Of a stretch of 64,000 bases of DNA, positions 21,506 through 33,400 are shown piece by piece. Below the pieces are notes generated by a model. It did no database searches and had not been told where the DNA came from. It was given only the letters and a program-made list of their open reading frames with translations. Both the position numbers and the translations under genes were made by a program. Location: assembly GCF_026262505.1 (NCBI RefSeq), contig NC_067206.1:33991896-34055895 (forward strand). Reading direction: 5' to 3'. Position 1 is the stretch's first letter. Every line of letters starts with the position of its first letter. This stretch comes from Trichomonas vaginalis G3 (lineage: Eukaryota > Parabasalia > Trichomonadida > Trichomonadidae).

Positions 21506-22003
21506 TTATAAAAAGCTCAGGTCAGAATACACTTCATCTATAGAAGAAAATAGCTTAGAGCTATCAACAATCTCAGAAACTTTCATTTCTGAGTTTCTAT
21601 TTTCTTCTTGAGTTTCCTTTTCTTTGATCATATCAGGCTTACTGTTTTCAAGAAGTTCAATGGTTTCTCCATGCCTGATTAACAGTTTATATCTTGATTT
21701 TATGCTTGTATCTGTTCTTCCTTTCATTAATTTAGATAAATCTTTCCATTTTCCTCCATAAATGGAATAATATTTCAATATCTTGATGTCATCATCAATT
21801 GTGAAAGGAGAATTGTCTACGTCAGGGCTTAAATACTTCTCCCAGCGATCTTTGCACTGTCTCATATTTCGACCAGGCATCAAACTAGAAACGGCTTTCC
21901 AGTTTGAAGTACCGAACTTTCGAACGCATTCACGTAGCTTTCGATCTTCGCCCTTGGTAAACTTGTTACGGGGCATGCTCTGCTTCGCTGCTCTGACACT
22001 CAT
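21506..22003 (-). CDS. Two-repeat Myb DNA-binding protein
   Basis: 165 residues if translated from ATG 22003 (MSVRAAK). Two Myb repeats follow each other: the first runs from FTKGEDRKLRE through NWKAVSSLMPGR to CKDRWEKYL, the second from FTIDDDIKILKYY through KWKDLSKLMKGR to IKSRYKLLI, with the expected spaced tryptophans. A short Glu/Ser-rich tail follows. Small R2R3 Myb proteins of this form are the main initiator/upstream-element binding factors known in trichomonads. An ATG nine codons upstream (22030) also fits, but the region before 22003 carries TCAAAG within a short leader distance and the extra residues are unlike the family, so I prefer 22003. Confidence 0.85.
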   Translation of the reverse strand: MSVRAAKQSMPRNKFTKGEDRKLRECVRKFGTSNWKAVSSLMPGRNMRQCKDRWEKYLSPDVDNSPFTIDDDIKILKYYSIYGGKWKDLSKLMKGRTDTSIKSRYKLLIRHGETIELLENSKPDMIKEKETQEENRNSEMKVSEIVDSSKLFSSIDEVYSDLSFL

Positions 22004-23021
22004 TACTTTGAGAACAATTTCAAATATCATTCAAATAAACAAATAAACCTCACAAAATTACAGTTTTGAATGGTTTGCAATGTTGTACCGAAAGAAGTTA
22101 TTGTAAATATTGTATAGATTAAAAATACTTAAAATTTCCAAATTCAAAAACTGTCTCGATCGGTAAAGAATTATTACTTAACAATGCTTAAGAAATATTT
22201 TGACCATAAATAATTGGATAGAAAAAATTGTGAAGAATTTTTCATTGAAATTAATAACCGGCATAATGATAAATTTTTAATATATACAAACTGCCTAATC
22301 ATTAATGTATAAATTTTCCTGTGGGATTAAATCACATTCAAAAAGTCAAGATTGTAATTTACACTTCAAGGCAATGAGAAATTTAAGTTAATTCAATTAT
22401 TTCTTATTGAGTTTTAGGGGATATTTACGTATCTCATTCCAATTTTTTAACTTTCTGCCTTTACGTTTTTTAGGCATTTGATATCTTATCAATTTTCTAA
22501 ATTTAAGAATTTATTATCGTTAGTATAGATTGCATATACCAAGAATAATATAACAAACCACTTTGTTCGCTCTGAAACTTCTTAAATTTATTTGAACGAT
22601 GCGATTTTACATTTCTTGTCAACTCTAAATTTCTGAGATATTTAATTGAGAATACTCAACGGAAAGATATAATGCCCATGGTGCGGATAGTTATATTTCA
22701 TTGATAGCCTCAACGTTGAAGATATGAAAAAGTTAATTTGAATGCCAGAAATTATGAATGAAGAAATCTTATTCACGTCAAAATTTGATACAGGCAAAAT
22801 ACACTATCACGGTCTTTAGGAATTGAAATCATTATTATTTGGTAATGCATACATTTTGAATGCTAGTAATAATTCCATATTCATGTCATCAATATTCGAA
22901 ATTTTTTATCATTTCTGTATTGAAGAGTTTTCTCTCTAATTATCATAACTATGAATGATGTTATTAGAAACAGAGATGTTAGTAAGCCAATAACAAAAAA
23001 ATTTTGATCTGTTAATTAATT
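22004..23021. other. Intergenic region
   Basis: About 1 kb of AT-rich DNA between the Myb gene and the doubtful frame at 23022. No coding similarity or structured element was recognised. Confidence 0.5.
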
Positions 23022-23597
23022 TTATATTTTTATATGGATTCTTTTTGTACAATAAATGAACAGAAAGTATAAGACATATTTTGGAATTAACAAACGGCAA
23101 CACGAGAAATAAGTTATTTCAAATTTTGAAAAAAACACATTCTTATTTAATAGATTGTGTTCAAACATCATTGCTATGATTATAGTTGGATTCGCAATAT
23201 GATATTTCAGTTGATTATAGCTTAGTATTGATATTTGATCATAAAAGAGTATCTTATGCATGCACATCCATAGTGTTAATGCATAGCATATGGTAGTTAT
23301 TCTGAGTTTCGTGTAGATCATTTTAAGGTAATTTCTTATATCATTTGTTAATAACAGTTTAATGGCAGGTGATATTTCTGACCAATCTGAGATAAAGCAA
23401 ATACGATCATGTGTGAACCAAAATTTGATATTGGGAAATTTATCAATTGATTTCAATAAAAGTATCATATTTTTCAAAATTACCTTGTCTAATGGATGTA
23501 TCATGTATAATAGCATATAAAAATGCGATAATGTTATACAAATAAATGGGAAAAGCCTCATAACATCTGAGATAGGATTTGGGAATCCGAAATGCAT
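23022..23597 (-). CDS. Doubtful hypothetical protein, 191 residues
   Basis: An uninterrupted ATG-started frame rich in Ile, Leu, Phe, Tyr and Cys, with several hydrophobic stretches (MRLFPFICITLSHFYMLLY, YVLYFLFIY) that could be membrane segments. No family was recognised. Codon use is more AT-driven than in neighbouring certain genes, so this may be a chance frame or the remains of a gene. Listed only because of its length. Confidence 0.25.
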   Translation of the reverse strand: MHFGFPNPISDVMRLFPFICITLSHFYMLLYMIHPLDKVILKNMILLLKSIDKFPNIKFWFTHDRICFISDWSEISPAIKLLLTNDIRNYLKMIYTKLRITTICYALTLWMCMHKILFYDQISILSYNQLKYHIANPTIIIAMMFEHNLLNKNVFFSKFEITYFSCCRLLIPKYVLYFLFIYCTKRIHIKI

Positions 23598-23782
23598 GAA
23601 ACAAGAGAACCTTTCAATATTGTATGCTAATTAGCTCTTAAAAGCTCGTGTCAGAAATTTAAGTAACTTAATATTTTATATATAAATTTATAATCTGAAA
23701 TATAAATAAAATATAGTTTACACTCTGTATTTCAACAAAATATAATTGTGTTGAGGAATGAATTATGAAATCCCGATGTGTT

Positions 23783-24154
23783 TTAAACACCTGCTTCAGT
23801 TAAAATTTTTGCAACATTAAGAACTTGATTTTTGGCATCGTTCTGTGGCTTGTCACCACCACAAAGACCAACGACAACCACACTAGCAGTCTTTTTCATG
23901 TAGATGTTTAATTCATCTTGCATCGCGTGAATGTAATCTGTAGTATATTCTAGTGGGAATAGTTTTTGCTTATCATAAGGAATTCCGTGTTGACGAGCCA
24001 GTGATGGATCTTTAAGCATTTTTGACCAGTGGATTAAATTCGTTGGAGTTGCTGGGAAATTTTCTGTTTTAGCGCATAAGGCTCCTTCTACTGAGAAAAT
24101 AGCAGCAGCATTGGTTTGCCCTTGAAGCATATCAACGTAAGCGTCCCAAGACAT
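23783..24154 (-). CDS. Profilin
   Basis: 123 residues, close to the usual 125-140. Profilin binds actin monomers and proline-rich ligands and promotes ADP/ATP exchange on actin. The N-terminus MSWDAYVDMLQ is the typical profilin start and fixes the initiator at ATG 24154, although the frame is open 39 codons further upstream (beginning there with TTG). The core AAIFSVEGALCAKT corresponds to the second and third strands. The C-terminus ends with KNQVLNVAKILTEAGV, the amphipathic helix that contributes to poly-proline binding. The middle section is more divergent, as in other trichomonad profilins. TCAAAATT lies just upstream. Confidence 0.85.
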   Translation of the reverse strand: MSWDAYVDMLQGQTNAAAIFSVEGALCAKTENFPATPTNLIHWSKMLKDPSLARQHGIPYDKQKLFPLEYTTDYIHAMQDELNIYMKKTASVVVVGLCGGDKPQNDAKNQVLNVAKILTEAGV

Positions 24155-24814
24155 TTCGAAATTTTGATTGTCAAATCGGAATATTTTGAGAACTCTTATA
24201 AAAGTTTTATAGTTTGGGATGGTTAGCATTTCCGTAAATTCTAATGGGGATATTTTTATTGCACTACACAACTACATGCTATTGCTATTGATTTTAGGCC
24301 AGAATCAGACTGTTCGAAAATTCGAAATTTTTACAATTCGTTCCCATAATCAAAAAAATTAGACGTGACAATTGTACCATACCATAAAAGTAAGAAAACA
24401 ATGTTCCCTCCTCAAAAGAAACATTCCGATATTTTCTTTTCTAATTGACAGTCAAGCAGTTAGTTATGAGCATACCCTGGTACAACAAAAGCAATTTATT
24501 GATTAATTTCTCAAATTTAAGTAATTATGAAATATTTCCGAAATAATTTATTGACAATACATAGAATTCACTATTATTTTTTGTTTTACAAAAAAGATAG
24601 TTCATTCTATAAGTCCAGACACATTGTTGCAATATTCTTCATATTCATATCATATTGGACCCAATATTGGCCAATATCTTTGTTGTCATTGAGGTTATTC
24701 CATTTAACAAAACCATATAATATGCTTTGTTAAGTTAATTAAAAAAAATATTAAAAATAATTTTGAAAATATTTGTTATTTTTTAAAAAATACATACATT
24801 TTAATATAAAATAA
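24155..24814. other. Intergenic region between profilin and the golgin-like gene
   Basis: About 0.66 kb of AT-rich sequence holding the profilin promoter and the 3' flank of the golgin-like gene. A 68-codon plus-strand frame at 24527-24733 has no recognisable similarity and probably is not a gene. Confidence 0.5.
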
Positions 24815-27800
24815 TTAGTGCCCGCGAGATTTCCATGTATTGATTGCATACAATCTTTCCTGGTCTGTGCAGTCCAAGAGCGACAAAATTCCAGGCAACA
24901 TTTGTTCTCTGTGTTGCCAATCCTGAGCAACAAACATCAAGAAAGATCTTCTCAACACTTCGCTTATTCCATTTTCGTTTTGCTTCTTTTGGTCACTTTT
25001 AATCTTAGAAATTGCTATTTTCAGCTTATGATTTAATTCCGAAATCTTCTTATCTTTTTCATCATTTTGTTTCTTGAGATTTTCATTTTCATTTTTAACA
25101 TTTTGAGCTTGTTCAACAACATTTAGTTTAGATTTAACTTGATCCATCATTTGAACAATTTCCTTTTCTTTATTACTCATTTGCAGACTCTTTTCTTCAA
25201 GGTCTTTCTTCATTCTTAAAATTTTCTCAACTTCTGACATTTTTTGTTCAATTTCTTTTTCTTTCTTTTCATTCATAGCCAATTTATCTTCAGCTTTATG
25301 CATTATATCATTTGCCTTTTGTGTATTGAATTCCGCATCTTTCGACAGATTAGAAATTCTTTCTTCTTCTTGTTTCAAGAATTTTTCTCTTTCATCAGCA
25401 TTTTGTTTAATTTTTTCTGCATCTAACATTGTTTGTTTTGCTTCTGAAACATTTTGAGCAATTTCCTTTAGTTTGTTTTCATTTTCTTGCTTCAATAATT
25501 CTGCTTTTTGCAATTTCTTTGTTGCCTTTTCATTCATTTGTTCAATATCTTTCTTCTTTTCATTGAATTCTTCATATTCAATTCTATGTTGAGCAACTTC
25601 CAAAGCGAATTGATGTCTTCTCTTTTCCAATTCGTTCTTTGCTCTTCTTATATTCTCTCCTTCCATGTCATATTGTGTTCTATCCATTTCAATAGTCCTT
25701 TGCAACATCAAAGCTTTCTTTTCTGCAACACTTAATTCTGTCAATTTTTCATCATTTATTTTTTCTTTTTCACTTAATTCTTTTTCTTTTTGTTCGATTT
25801 CGGATTTCTTTGCATTCAGAGAACTCATTAATGACTCGTAATCTCTTTTAATAGATTCGTAATCCCTTAATTTAATGTTTAGTTCTTGTAATGTCTTTTC
25901 ATTTTCTTCTTTCATTTGATTTAGTTTTATTGATTCATTTCTAATTTCTTCTTTTTTGTCTGCAATCTTGTCGAACTCTTCTTCTCTCGCGGAAACAGAG
26001 TTTGCCATGATCTCCATCACTGCGCGCTTTTGATCAGCGATTTCATTAACTTTTGTTTTTAATTTCGAAATTAATTTCATAATATTTGAATTTAATTTCA
26101 CCAAAGAGTTCTCAAACGACAAAGAAATAGTTTCTAATAACTTGTTGTTCTTGGAAACAATTGAATTTAAGGTTTTGTCATAATTCAAATTATTTTGTTT
26201 TAATTTGAGAATTTCTTCATTTAATTTGGAATTCTCTGATTGACAAGTAGATAATGATTGTGATAAAGTTGTTTTCTCTTCATTTAATTCAGAAATTCTC
26301 GAATTTAGATTTTGAATTTCGGAATTTAATTTTTGCTGAAGATTTAGAGAGTTTTCATCCTTTTCTTTGATTTGTGATGAAAGATTCTCTATTGTTTTGT
26401 TGCTTTCTTCAAGTTTTGATTGAAGATTTTGAATATTTTCCAAAGATTTCTTTGTTTGTTCATCAGATTTAGCTTGAACAAGGTTTTTAAGCTTTTCAAT
26501 CTCTTCTTCATGTTTCTTTCGTTCTGATTCCACTAAATTGATGCATTTTTGCTTCATTTCTTGGATTTTTTCTTGAGAAACTTTTTCCAAGTTTTGTTTT
26601 TGCTGTTCCAACAAGGAAATTGTGTCTTGTGATGCGGCCATTTGTTCTGCATAGTCTTGGAGCTTCTTCTCCATAGATTTGGACAATTTATTCTTCTCTT
26701 CTTCGAGATTCGTGAATTTCTTAATTAATTCTTCTTTTTCTGACTGTAGTTGTTTCACATTTTCGTTATTTTCCATCTGTTTACCTTCTTTTTCACTTTT
26801 TAGAGCAGAAATTTGATTTTGATATTCAATGACAGAATTATTGTATTCGTTTCTTAATTTGGTAAGTTCTTCTGATGACTGATTCAATTTTTCTTTCATT
26901 TCTGTCAAATTTTGACTCAAAACCAAATTTTCATTTTCAATTTTTTGAATTTCTTTCTCTTTCAAAGAAATTTGGTCATCTTTATTGGCAATATCATGCT
27001 TAAGTTCATTAATTTCATTGGAAAATGTTTCTTTCTCTGAATTTAATTTTGATAATTGGATTTTCAGAGAAGAAAGTTCCTCTTCGTAAGATTTCTGATT
27101 GCCATCAAGACTGTTTTGTAATTCTTCGTTCTTCTGCTTATATTCGGAGATTTCCCGGTCCAAATTATTTATTTTCTCATTTTGAGATTTAATTTGATCA
27201 ATATAAGTCTGAACTTGTTGGTTTGATTGAGCGCTCATAGAATCCAGTTGTTCTTCCAACTGTTTCTTGACTTGAGAAACAGAAATTTGAAGATTTTCTT
27301 TTTCTTTCTCCAAATTGTTTATTTTCTCAAGTTGAGTCCTGTTTTCATCCTTCAGTTTCGTTATTTCATTGTTTTCTTCACTGTCTTTCTGTGAAATTTG
27401 ATTTTGGATTTCATTTAGTTTTGTATTAAGATTATTGATGTCTTCTTCTTTCTCATTGATCGAATTGCCTAGTTCTTCGTTTGCTGACTCGAGTTCTTCG
27501 ATCTTTTGCTCTAATTCGGAAATAATTTGTTCTTTTTCTTCTAAAATCTGTTTGTTCGTTGCATCATCATTTTCTACAATCTGGTTAAGTTCCTTCACCT
27601 TCTGTTGGACTATATCAAGTTGAGATGTGACTTCATCTTTGAGTTTCTCTGTTTCTATGGAATATTCTTGTAATCTCCTAACAAGTATTAGCTTTTTCGC
27701 CATTTGCTCGGACATTTGGCCAAGTTTCTGCTCTTTTTCTGAAATTATATTTAATATTTGATCAAATTGTTGCTTTTCATTCTTAAAGAACTCTACAGCA

Positions 27801-29848
27801 CGGGTCTTAAGAGCTTGCTTATCATTATTCCTCTGTTGGTTTAGAGAATTGACCTTGTTTTGAAGCTCTTGAATTTGTTTATTCTTTTCGTTGGTCAATT
27901 GCTCAATGATTTGCTTTGATTTCTCTTCACCACTTAATTGGCTATTGATTTGGCTCATCAATTCTTTGTTTTCATTAGATATCTGTTGGAGTCTCTGATT
28001 AATTGAAGAATTTTCTTCTTTGAGTGAAGATATTAGAGCTTCCTTTTCATTTAACTCATTATGGTACTCATCTTTTGATGTTTCATGGTCTTTCTGAAGC
28101 TTTTCAAGATTATTATTTGTTTTATCAAGCTTTTGTTGAATGTCAAGGATCTTTTGTTCGGATTGAGACTTGTATGATTGATATTCTGAGGTAATGGCCG
28201 ATAAATTAGCTTCTAATTCTTGATTTCGCTTTTCAAAGTTTTGTTTCTCATAATATTCAACTTTATTTGATAATTCTTCAACTTGATTCATCAGTGAAGT
28301 ATTTGCTTCAAGTTTTTCTTTAAGTTGCACCTCAATATCATTATATCTTTTCTGAATTTCAGAAATTTGTGAATCAAATTGAATCTGGCTTCCTTCTTTT
28401 TCTTTCAACATGACATTAGTTTGGTTTAACTGGCTTTGGATACTTTCAATTTCTGATTTTAATTTTTCTTCTGTTTCCTTTGACATCTGTTGGAGCTCAC
28501 TCAGATCAGATACTAGTTTATTGTTAGTTTCTGTCAATTCATTGATCTTTGACTTTAATTTGTCGTTCAATTTTTGCAAATCTTCAAGTTCTTGTTTGGT
28601 CTTTGTAATTTCAGTATCCTTTTGTTGGATTAGTTCATTGTTTCTCAAAACTATGCCATTTAATCTTTCAAGTTCAGATGAAATTTGAGTAGTTGCGTTA
28701 GAACTTTCAGAAATTGCGTTTTCTTTGAGCTGAAGTTGTGATTGTAAGTCACTTACTTCTTTTGTCTTGGAATCCATTGAAATTTGAAGTTCAGATAATT
28801 TTGACTCCAAATTTTGAAGTTTTGACTCGTAATCCTTCTTGGTTGTTGATAATTCTTCTGACTTTAGCCCAATTTCCTTTTGAAGTTCATCAGTTTTGCG
28901 AATTAAATCTTCAATCATTGAATCTTTTTCTGAATCATTTGAACTCTGTAAATTGGCATTATTTTCTTGTAATTGTTGTAACTCCTTTTGTTTAGAATCT
29001 AATTCGCTTTGAATTGATTCAATTTTTTGTAAAAGTTCTTCAATTGTTGCATCTCTTTCTGTAATTTGATTACTTAGCGAGATATTTTCATTTGAAAGTG
29101 TTGTAATTGCAGCTTCATCATTTGTTGACGATTTTGAGTTAAATTCTTGGATTTGTTTCTGAAGTTGTTCATTTTTACTTGTTAATTCTTCATTCATTGA
29201 AATAAGCTCATCCATTGCATTTTGTAGATCTGAATTGTTTTTAGAATTTGATAATTGTTGTTTTAGATTATTTGTTTCATTTTCCAAAAGTTGGTTCTTT
29301 TCACCTTCCTCTAGTATCACTTTCTCGCTTTCTTCTAATTGCTTCTTTAATGTTTCGAGTTCTTTGACTTTTTCTTGCAAATCCTCAATTTTCTCTGATT
29401 CATCATGAGTATTCTCTATCAAAGTTGAAAGATCGTTTGATAAATCCATGTTGTTTTTCTCTGCCTTCTTTAATTGTGTAGTTAATTCTGCATTTTCTTT
29501 TTTCATTTTCATTCTCTCTTCATTGAATGCTTGTACTAACTCGGCGTTAGAATGTTGAAGATTTTTAAGATCTGTTTCGGCTTGAGCATATAATTGATTA
29601 ATTTGTACGATCTGATTTTCTTTAAGAGCCAAACGTTCCTTACATTCAGTGAGTTGATCATGTAAAGATTGCTTTTCTGTGTTAACTTTGTTTAATTCAT
29701 TTGTTAAGATTTGTGTATTTGTGATTGACTGCTTAAGTTGCGCTTTGTGTTTATCATTCTTTTCTTTTAGCACTCTAAGCATCTTTCTCATAGTATCTAT
29801 ATCAGCTTTGGCTGGAGAGGCTTGCAGGGTGCTCGCAGGAGATTCCAT
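24815..29848 (-). CDS. Golgin-like giant coiled-coil protein with C-terminal GRIP-like domain
   Basis: A 1677-residue protein from ATG 29848. After a short N-terminal head (MESPASTLQASPAKAD), nearly the whole length is heptad-type coiled coil rich in Glu, Lys, Gln, Asn and Leu, with no signal peptide or membrane segment. The last 50 residues differ: EVLRRSFLMFVAQDWQHREQ, then MLPGILSLLDCTDQE. Their spacing of hydrophobic and acidic residues resembles a GRIP domain, which binds Arl1 at the trans-Golgi. This suggests a Golgi tether that captures vesicles through its long rod. The GRIP match is from pattern memory, and the usual invariant Tyr is not obvious, so a cytoskeletal coiled coil remains possible. 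No break was seen. Confidence 0.7.
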   Translation of the reverse strand: MESPASTLQASPAKADIDTMRKMLRVLKEKNDKHKAQLKQSITNTQILTNELNKVNTEKQSLHDQLTECKERLALKENQIVQINQLYAQAETDLKNLQHSNAELVQAFNEERMKMKKENAELTTQLKKAEKNNMDLSNDLSTLIENTHDESEKIEDLQEKVKELETLKKQLEESEKVILEEGEKNQLLENETNNLKQQLSNSKNNSDLQNAMDELISMNEELTSKNEQLQKQIQEFNSKSSTNDEAAITTLSNENISLSNQITERDATIEELLQKIESIQSELDSKQKELQQLQENNANLQSSNDSEKDSMIEDLIRKTDELQKEIGLKSEELSTTKKDYESKLQNLESKLSELQISMDSKTKEVSDLQSQLQLKENAISESSNATTQISSELERLNGIVLRNNELIQQKDTEITKTKQELEDLQKLNDKLKSKINELTETNNKLVSDLSELQQMSKETEEKLKSEIESIQSQLNQTNVMLKEKEGSQIQFDSQISEIQKRYNDIEVQLKEKLEANTSLMNQVEELSNKVEYYEKQNFEKRNQELEANLSAITSEYQSYKSQSEQKILDIQQKLDKTNNNLEKLQKDHETSKDEYHNELNEKEALISSLKEENSSINQRLQQISNENKELMSQINSQLSGEEKSKQIIEQLTNEKNKQIQELQNKVNSLNQQRNNDKQALKTRAVEFFKNEKQQFDQILNIISEKEQKLGQMSEQMAKKLILVRRLQEYSIETEKLKDEVTSQLDIVQQKVKELNQIVENDDATNKQILEEKEQIISELEQKIEELESANEELGNSINEKEEDINNLNTKLNEIQNQISQKDSEENNEITKLKDENRTQLEKINNLEKEKENLQISVSQVKKQLEEQLDSMSAQSNQQVQTYIDQIKSQNEKINNLDREISEYKQKNEELQNSLDGNQKSYEEELSSLKIQLSKLNSEKETFSNEINELKHDIANKDDQISLKEKEIQKIENENLVLSQNLTEMKEKLNQSSEELTKLRNEYNNSVIEYQNQISALKSEKEGKQMENNENVKQLQSEKEELIKKFTNLEEEKNKLSKSMEKKLQDYAEQMAASQDTISLLEQQKQNLEKVSQEKIQEMKQKCINLVESERKKHEEEIEKLKNLVQAKSDEQTKKSLENIQNLQSKLEESNKTIENLSSQIKEKDENSLNLQQKLNSEIQNLNSRISELNEEKTTLSQSLSTCQSENSKLNEEILKLKQNNLNYDKTLNSIVSKNNKLLETISLSFENSLVKLNSNIMKLISKLKTKVNEIADQKRAVMEIMANSVSAREEEFDKIADKKEEIRNESIKLNQMKEENEKTLQELNIKLRDYESIKRDYESLMSSLNAKKSEIEQKEKELSEKEKINDEKLTELSVAEKKALMLQRTIEMDRTQYDMEGENIRRAKNELEKRRHQFALEVAQHRIEYEEFNEKKKDIEQMNEKATKKLQKAELLKQENENKLKEIAQNVSEAKQTMLDAEKIKQNADEREKFLKQEEERISNLSKDAEFNTQKANDIMHKAEDKLAMNEKKEKEIEQKMSEVEKILRMKKDLEEKSLQMSNKEKEIVQMMDQVKSKLNVVEQAQNVKNENENLKKQNDEKDKKISELNHKLKIAISKIKSDQKKQNENGISEVLRRSFLMFVAQDWQHREQMLPGILSLLDCTDQERLYAINTWKSRGH

Positions 29849-30444
29849 TTTCCAAAGTTTTTTTTTATCTCAGTGTTCAATTTTATACACTACATATGAT
29901 GTTCGATTTAAAGGTATACACAAATATTTCCCTTATAAAATCTTTGTTTATAAGAATCGAAGATGAATCAACTCAAAAATAGGTTTTGAGAGATGTGCAT
30001 ATATAAAATCAATTATATATCAAGAATTATGAATTTCTTGCTAGAGAAATACCCAGATTATATGTATTCAATAGCCAGATTATCAATAACAAGTGAATAT
30101 CAGTAGCAAAAATCAATACGCTGCATCAGTTGTCATCTTAATAGACAACCAACTAAGAATTAATGCAAAATTTTGAGTTCCAGCAATTCCATAACTACGA
30201 TACTAAAGACAAAGCTTTAGATATATTGCTCATAAAGAAAAATATCAATTTTTAAAATGTGTTTTATCCAACAAGCCAAGTCAACGAGTAAAAAAATTTT
30301 TTTGAAAGTTTATCCCATATTTTCCAAAACGTTATTGAACAAAATTGCTAGAATGGTTTGTTGATTCCGGCCAAAGATCAATTTCCGATTTTCCTAAAAA
30401 TAATCGGACTGTATTCAATTTTCTGATTTACAAAATAGGCCAAA
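29849..30444. other. Divergent promoter region
   Basis: About 0.6 kb between the divergently transcribed golgin-like gene and the sequon-array gene. It contains TTCAATTTTC about 30 nt before the ATG at 30445, a possible initiator. Nothing else was recognised. Confidence 0.45.
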
Positions 30445-33400
30445 ATGTTTTTACTACTTTTTGTCGCTCTTCGTGCTACAGAAATAAGAGCCAACTCAAA
30501 GGATCCAAAGCCAATAGATGCCTTGAACAAGCCAGCTCCTTCAACAGGAAATGGCAAAGAAATCCAAGCACCCTTGACTAAATCAAATACTACTAAAGTA
30601 GGCAATACAAATGCAACATTACCAACAAATACTAATCCCAACCCATTGCCAACCAAAAATGCTACAGTAAATAAGAATGTTAACATCCCTGGTAAAAATT
30701 TAACACAGAAGCTTAATAAAACAGCTGCTATCCCATCTGAAGGAGTAGCTAAGGTAAATACAACTGCCCCTGCAGTTGCAAAACCAATTAACTCTTCAAA
30801 GGTTCCACAGATTAATCAAACAGTCAAACCAAAGGTAGTTGTTCCAAACCCAGCATTACCAGCTCCAATGAAGGAAGTAGTTAACACAACAACTAAGATT
30901 GCCAATACTACAGCCAAGCCTCAATTAAAGACCGGAAATCAGACAGCAAAAGTTAACTCTACAAATGCCAGTACTACAGTTCCTTCCGGAGAAAAGCCAA
31001 AGACATCTCCAATTTCAAGAAACACCGTAGAAAAGAAGGACAATGAAACAAAGAAGAAGGACAATGAAACAAAGAAGAAGGACAATGAAACAAAGAAGAA
31101 GGACAATGAAACAGAGAAGAAGGACAATGAAACAGAGAAGAAGGACAATGAAACAAAGAAGAAGGACAATGAAACAGAGAAGAAGGACAATGAAACAGAG
31201 AAGAAGGACAATGAAACAGAGAAGAAGGACAATGAAACAGAGAAGAAGGACAATGAAACAGAGAAGAAGGACAATGAAACAAAGAAGAAGGACAATGAAA
31301 CAGAGAAGAAGGACAATGAAACAGAGAAGAAGGACAATGAAACAGAGAAGAAGGACAATGAAACAGAGAAGAAGGACAATGAAACAAAGAAGAAGGACAA
31401 TGAAACAAAGAAGAAGGACAATGAAACAAAGAAGAAGGACAATGAAACAGAGAAGAAGGACAATGAAACAAAGAAGAAGGACAATGAAACAGAGAAGAAG
31501 GACAATGAAACAGAGAAGAAGGACAATGAAACAAAGAAGAAGGACAATGAAACAGAGAAGAAGGACAATGAAACAGAGAAGAAGGACAATGAAACAGAGA
31601 AGAAGGACAATGAAACAGAGAAGAAGGACAATGAAACAGAGAAGAAGGACAATGAAACAGAGAAGAAGGACAATGAAACAGAGAAGAAGGACAATGAAAC
31701 AGAGAAGAAGGACAATGAAACAGAGAAGAAGGACAATGAAACAGAGAAGAAGGACAATGAAACAGAGAAGAAGGACAATGAAACAGAGAAGAAGGACAAT
31801 GAAACAGAGAAGAAGGACAATGAAACAGAGAAGAAGGACAATGAAACAGAGAAGAAGGACAATGAAACAAAGAAGAAGGACAATGAAACAGAGAAGAAGG
31901 ACAATGAAACAGAGAAGAAGGACAATGAAACAGAGAAGAAGGACAATGAAACAGAGAAGAAGGACAATGAAACAGAGAAGAAGGACAATGAAACAGAGAA
32001 GAAGGACAATGAAACAGAGAAGAAGGACAATGAAACAGAGAAGAAGGACAATGAAACAGAGAAGAAGGACAATGAAACAGAGAAGAAGGACAATGAAACA
32101 AAGAAGAAGGACAATGAAACAGAGAAGAAGGACAATGAAACAGAGAAGAAGGACAATGAAACAGAGAAGAAGGACAATGAAACAGAGAAGAAGGACAATG
32201 AAACAAAGAAGAAGGACAATGAAACAGAGAAGAAGGACAATGAAACAGAGAAGAAGGACAATGAAACAGAGAAGAAGGACAATGAAACAGAGAAGAAGGA
32301 CAATGAAACAGAGAAGAAGGACAATGAAACAGAGAAGAAGGACAATGAAACAGAGAAGAAGGACAATGAAACAGAGAAGAAGGACAATGAAACAGAGAAG
32401 AAGGACAATGAAACAAAGAAGAAGGACAATGAAACAAAGAAGAAGGACAATGAAACAAAGAAGAAGGACAATGAAACAGAGAAGAAGGACAATGAAACAA
32501 AGAAGAAGGACAATGAAACAGAGAAGAAGGACAATGAAACAAAGAAGAAGGACAATGAAACAAAGAAGAAGGACAATGAAACAAAGAAGAAGGACAATGA
32601 AACAAAGAAGAAGGACAATGAAACAAAGAAGAAGGACAATGAAACAGAGAAGAAGGACAATGAAACAGAGAAGAAGGACAATGAAACAAAGAAGAAGGAC
32701 AATGAAACAAAGAAGAAGGACAATGAAACAGAGAAGAAGGACAATGAAACAGAGAAGAAGGACAATGAAACAGAGAAGAAGGACAATGAAACAGAGAAGA
32801 AGGACAATGAAACAAAGAAGAAGGACAATGAAACAGAGAAGAAGGACAATGAAACAGAGAAGAAGGACAATGAAACAGAGAAGAAGGACAATGAAACAGA
32901 GAAGAAGGACAATGAAACAGAGAAGAAGGACAATGAAACAGAGAAGAAGGACAATGAAACAGAGAAGAAGGACAATGAAACAGAGAAGAAGGACAATGAA
33001 ACAGAGAAGAAGGACAATGAAACAGAGAAGAAGGACAATGAAACAAAGAAGAAGGACAATGAAACAAAGAAGAAGGACAATGAAACAAAGAAGAAGGACA
33101 ATGAAACAGAGAAGAAGGACAATGAAACAAAGAAGAAGGACAATGAAACAGAGAAGAAGGACAATGAAACAAAGAAGAAGGACAATGAAACAAAGAAGAA
33201 GGACAATGAAACAAAGAAGAAGGACAATGAAACAAAGAAGAAGGACAATGAAACAAAGAAGAAGGACAATGAAACAAAGAAGAAGGACAATGAAACAAAG
33301 AAGAAGGACAATGAAACAAAGAAGAAGGACAATGAAACAAAGAAGAAGGACAATGAAACAAAGAAGAAGGACAATGAAACAGAGAAGAAGGACAATGAAA

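Noticed and set aside
24527-24733. 68-codon plus-strand frame between profilin and the golgin-like gene
   Set aside because: Composition is that of chance AT-rich DNA; no domain, and no neighbouring support.
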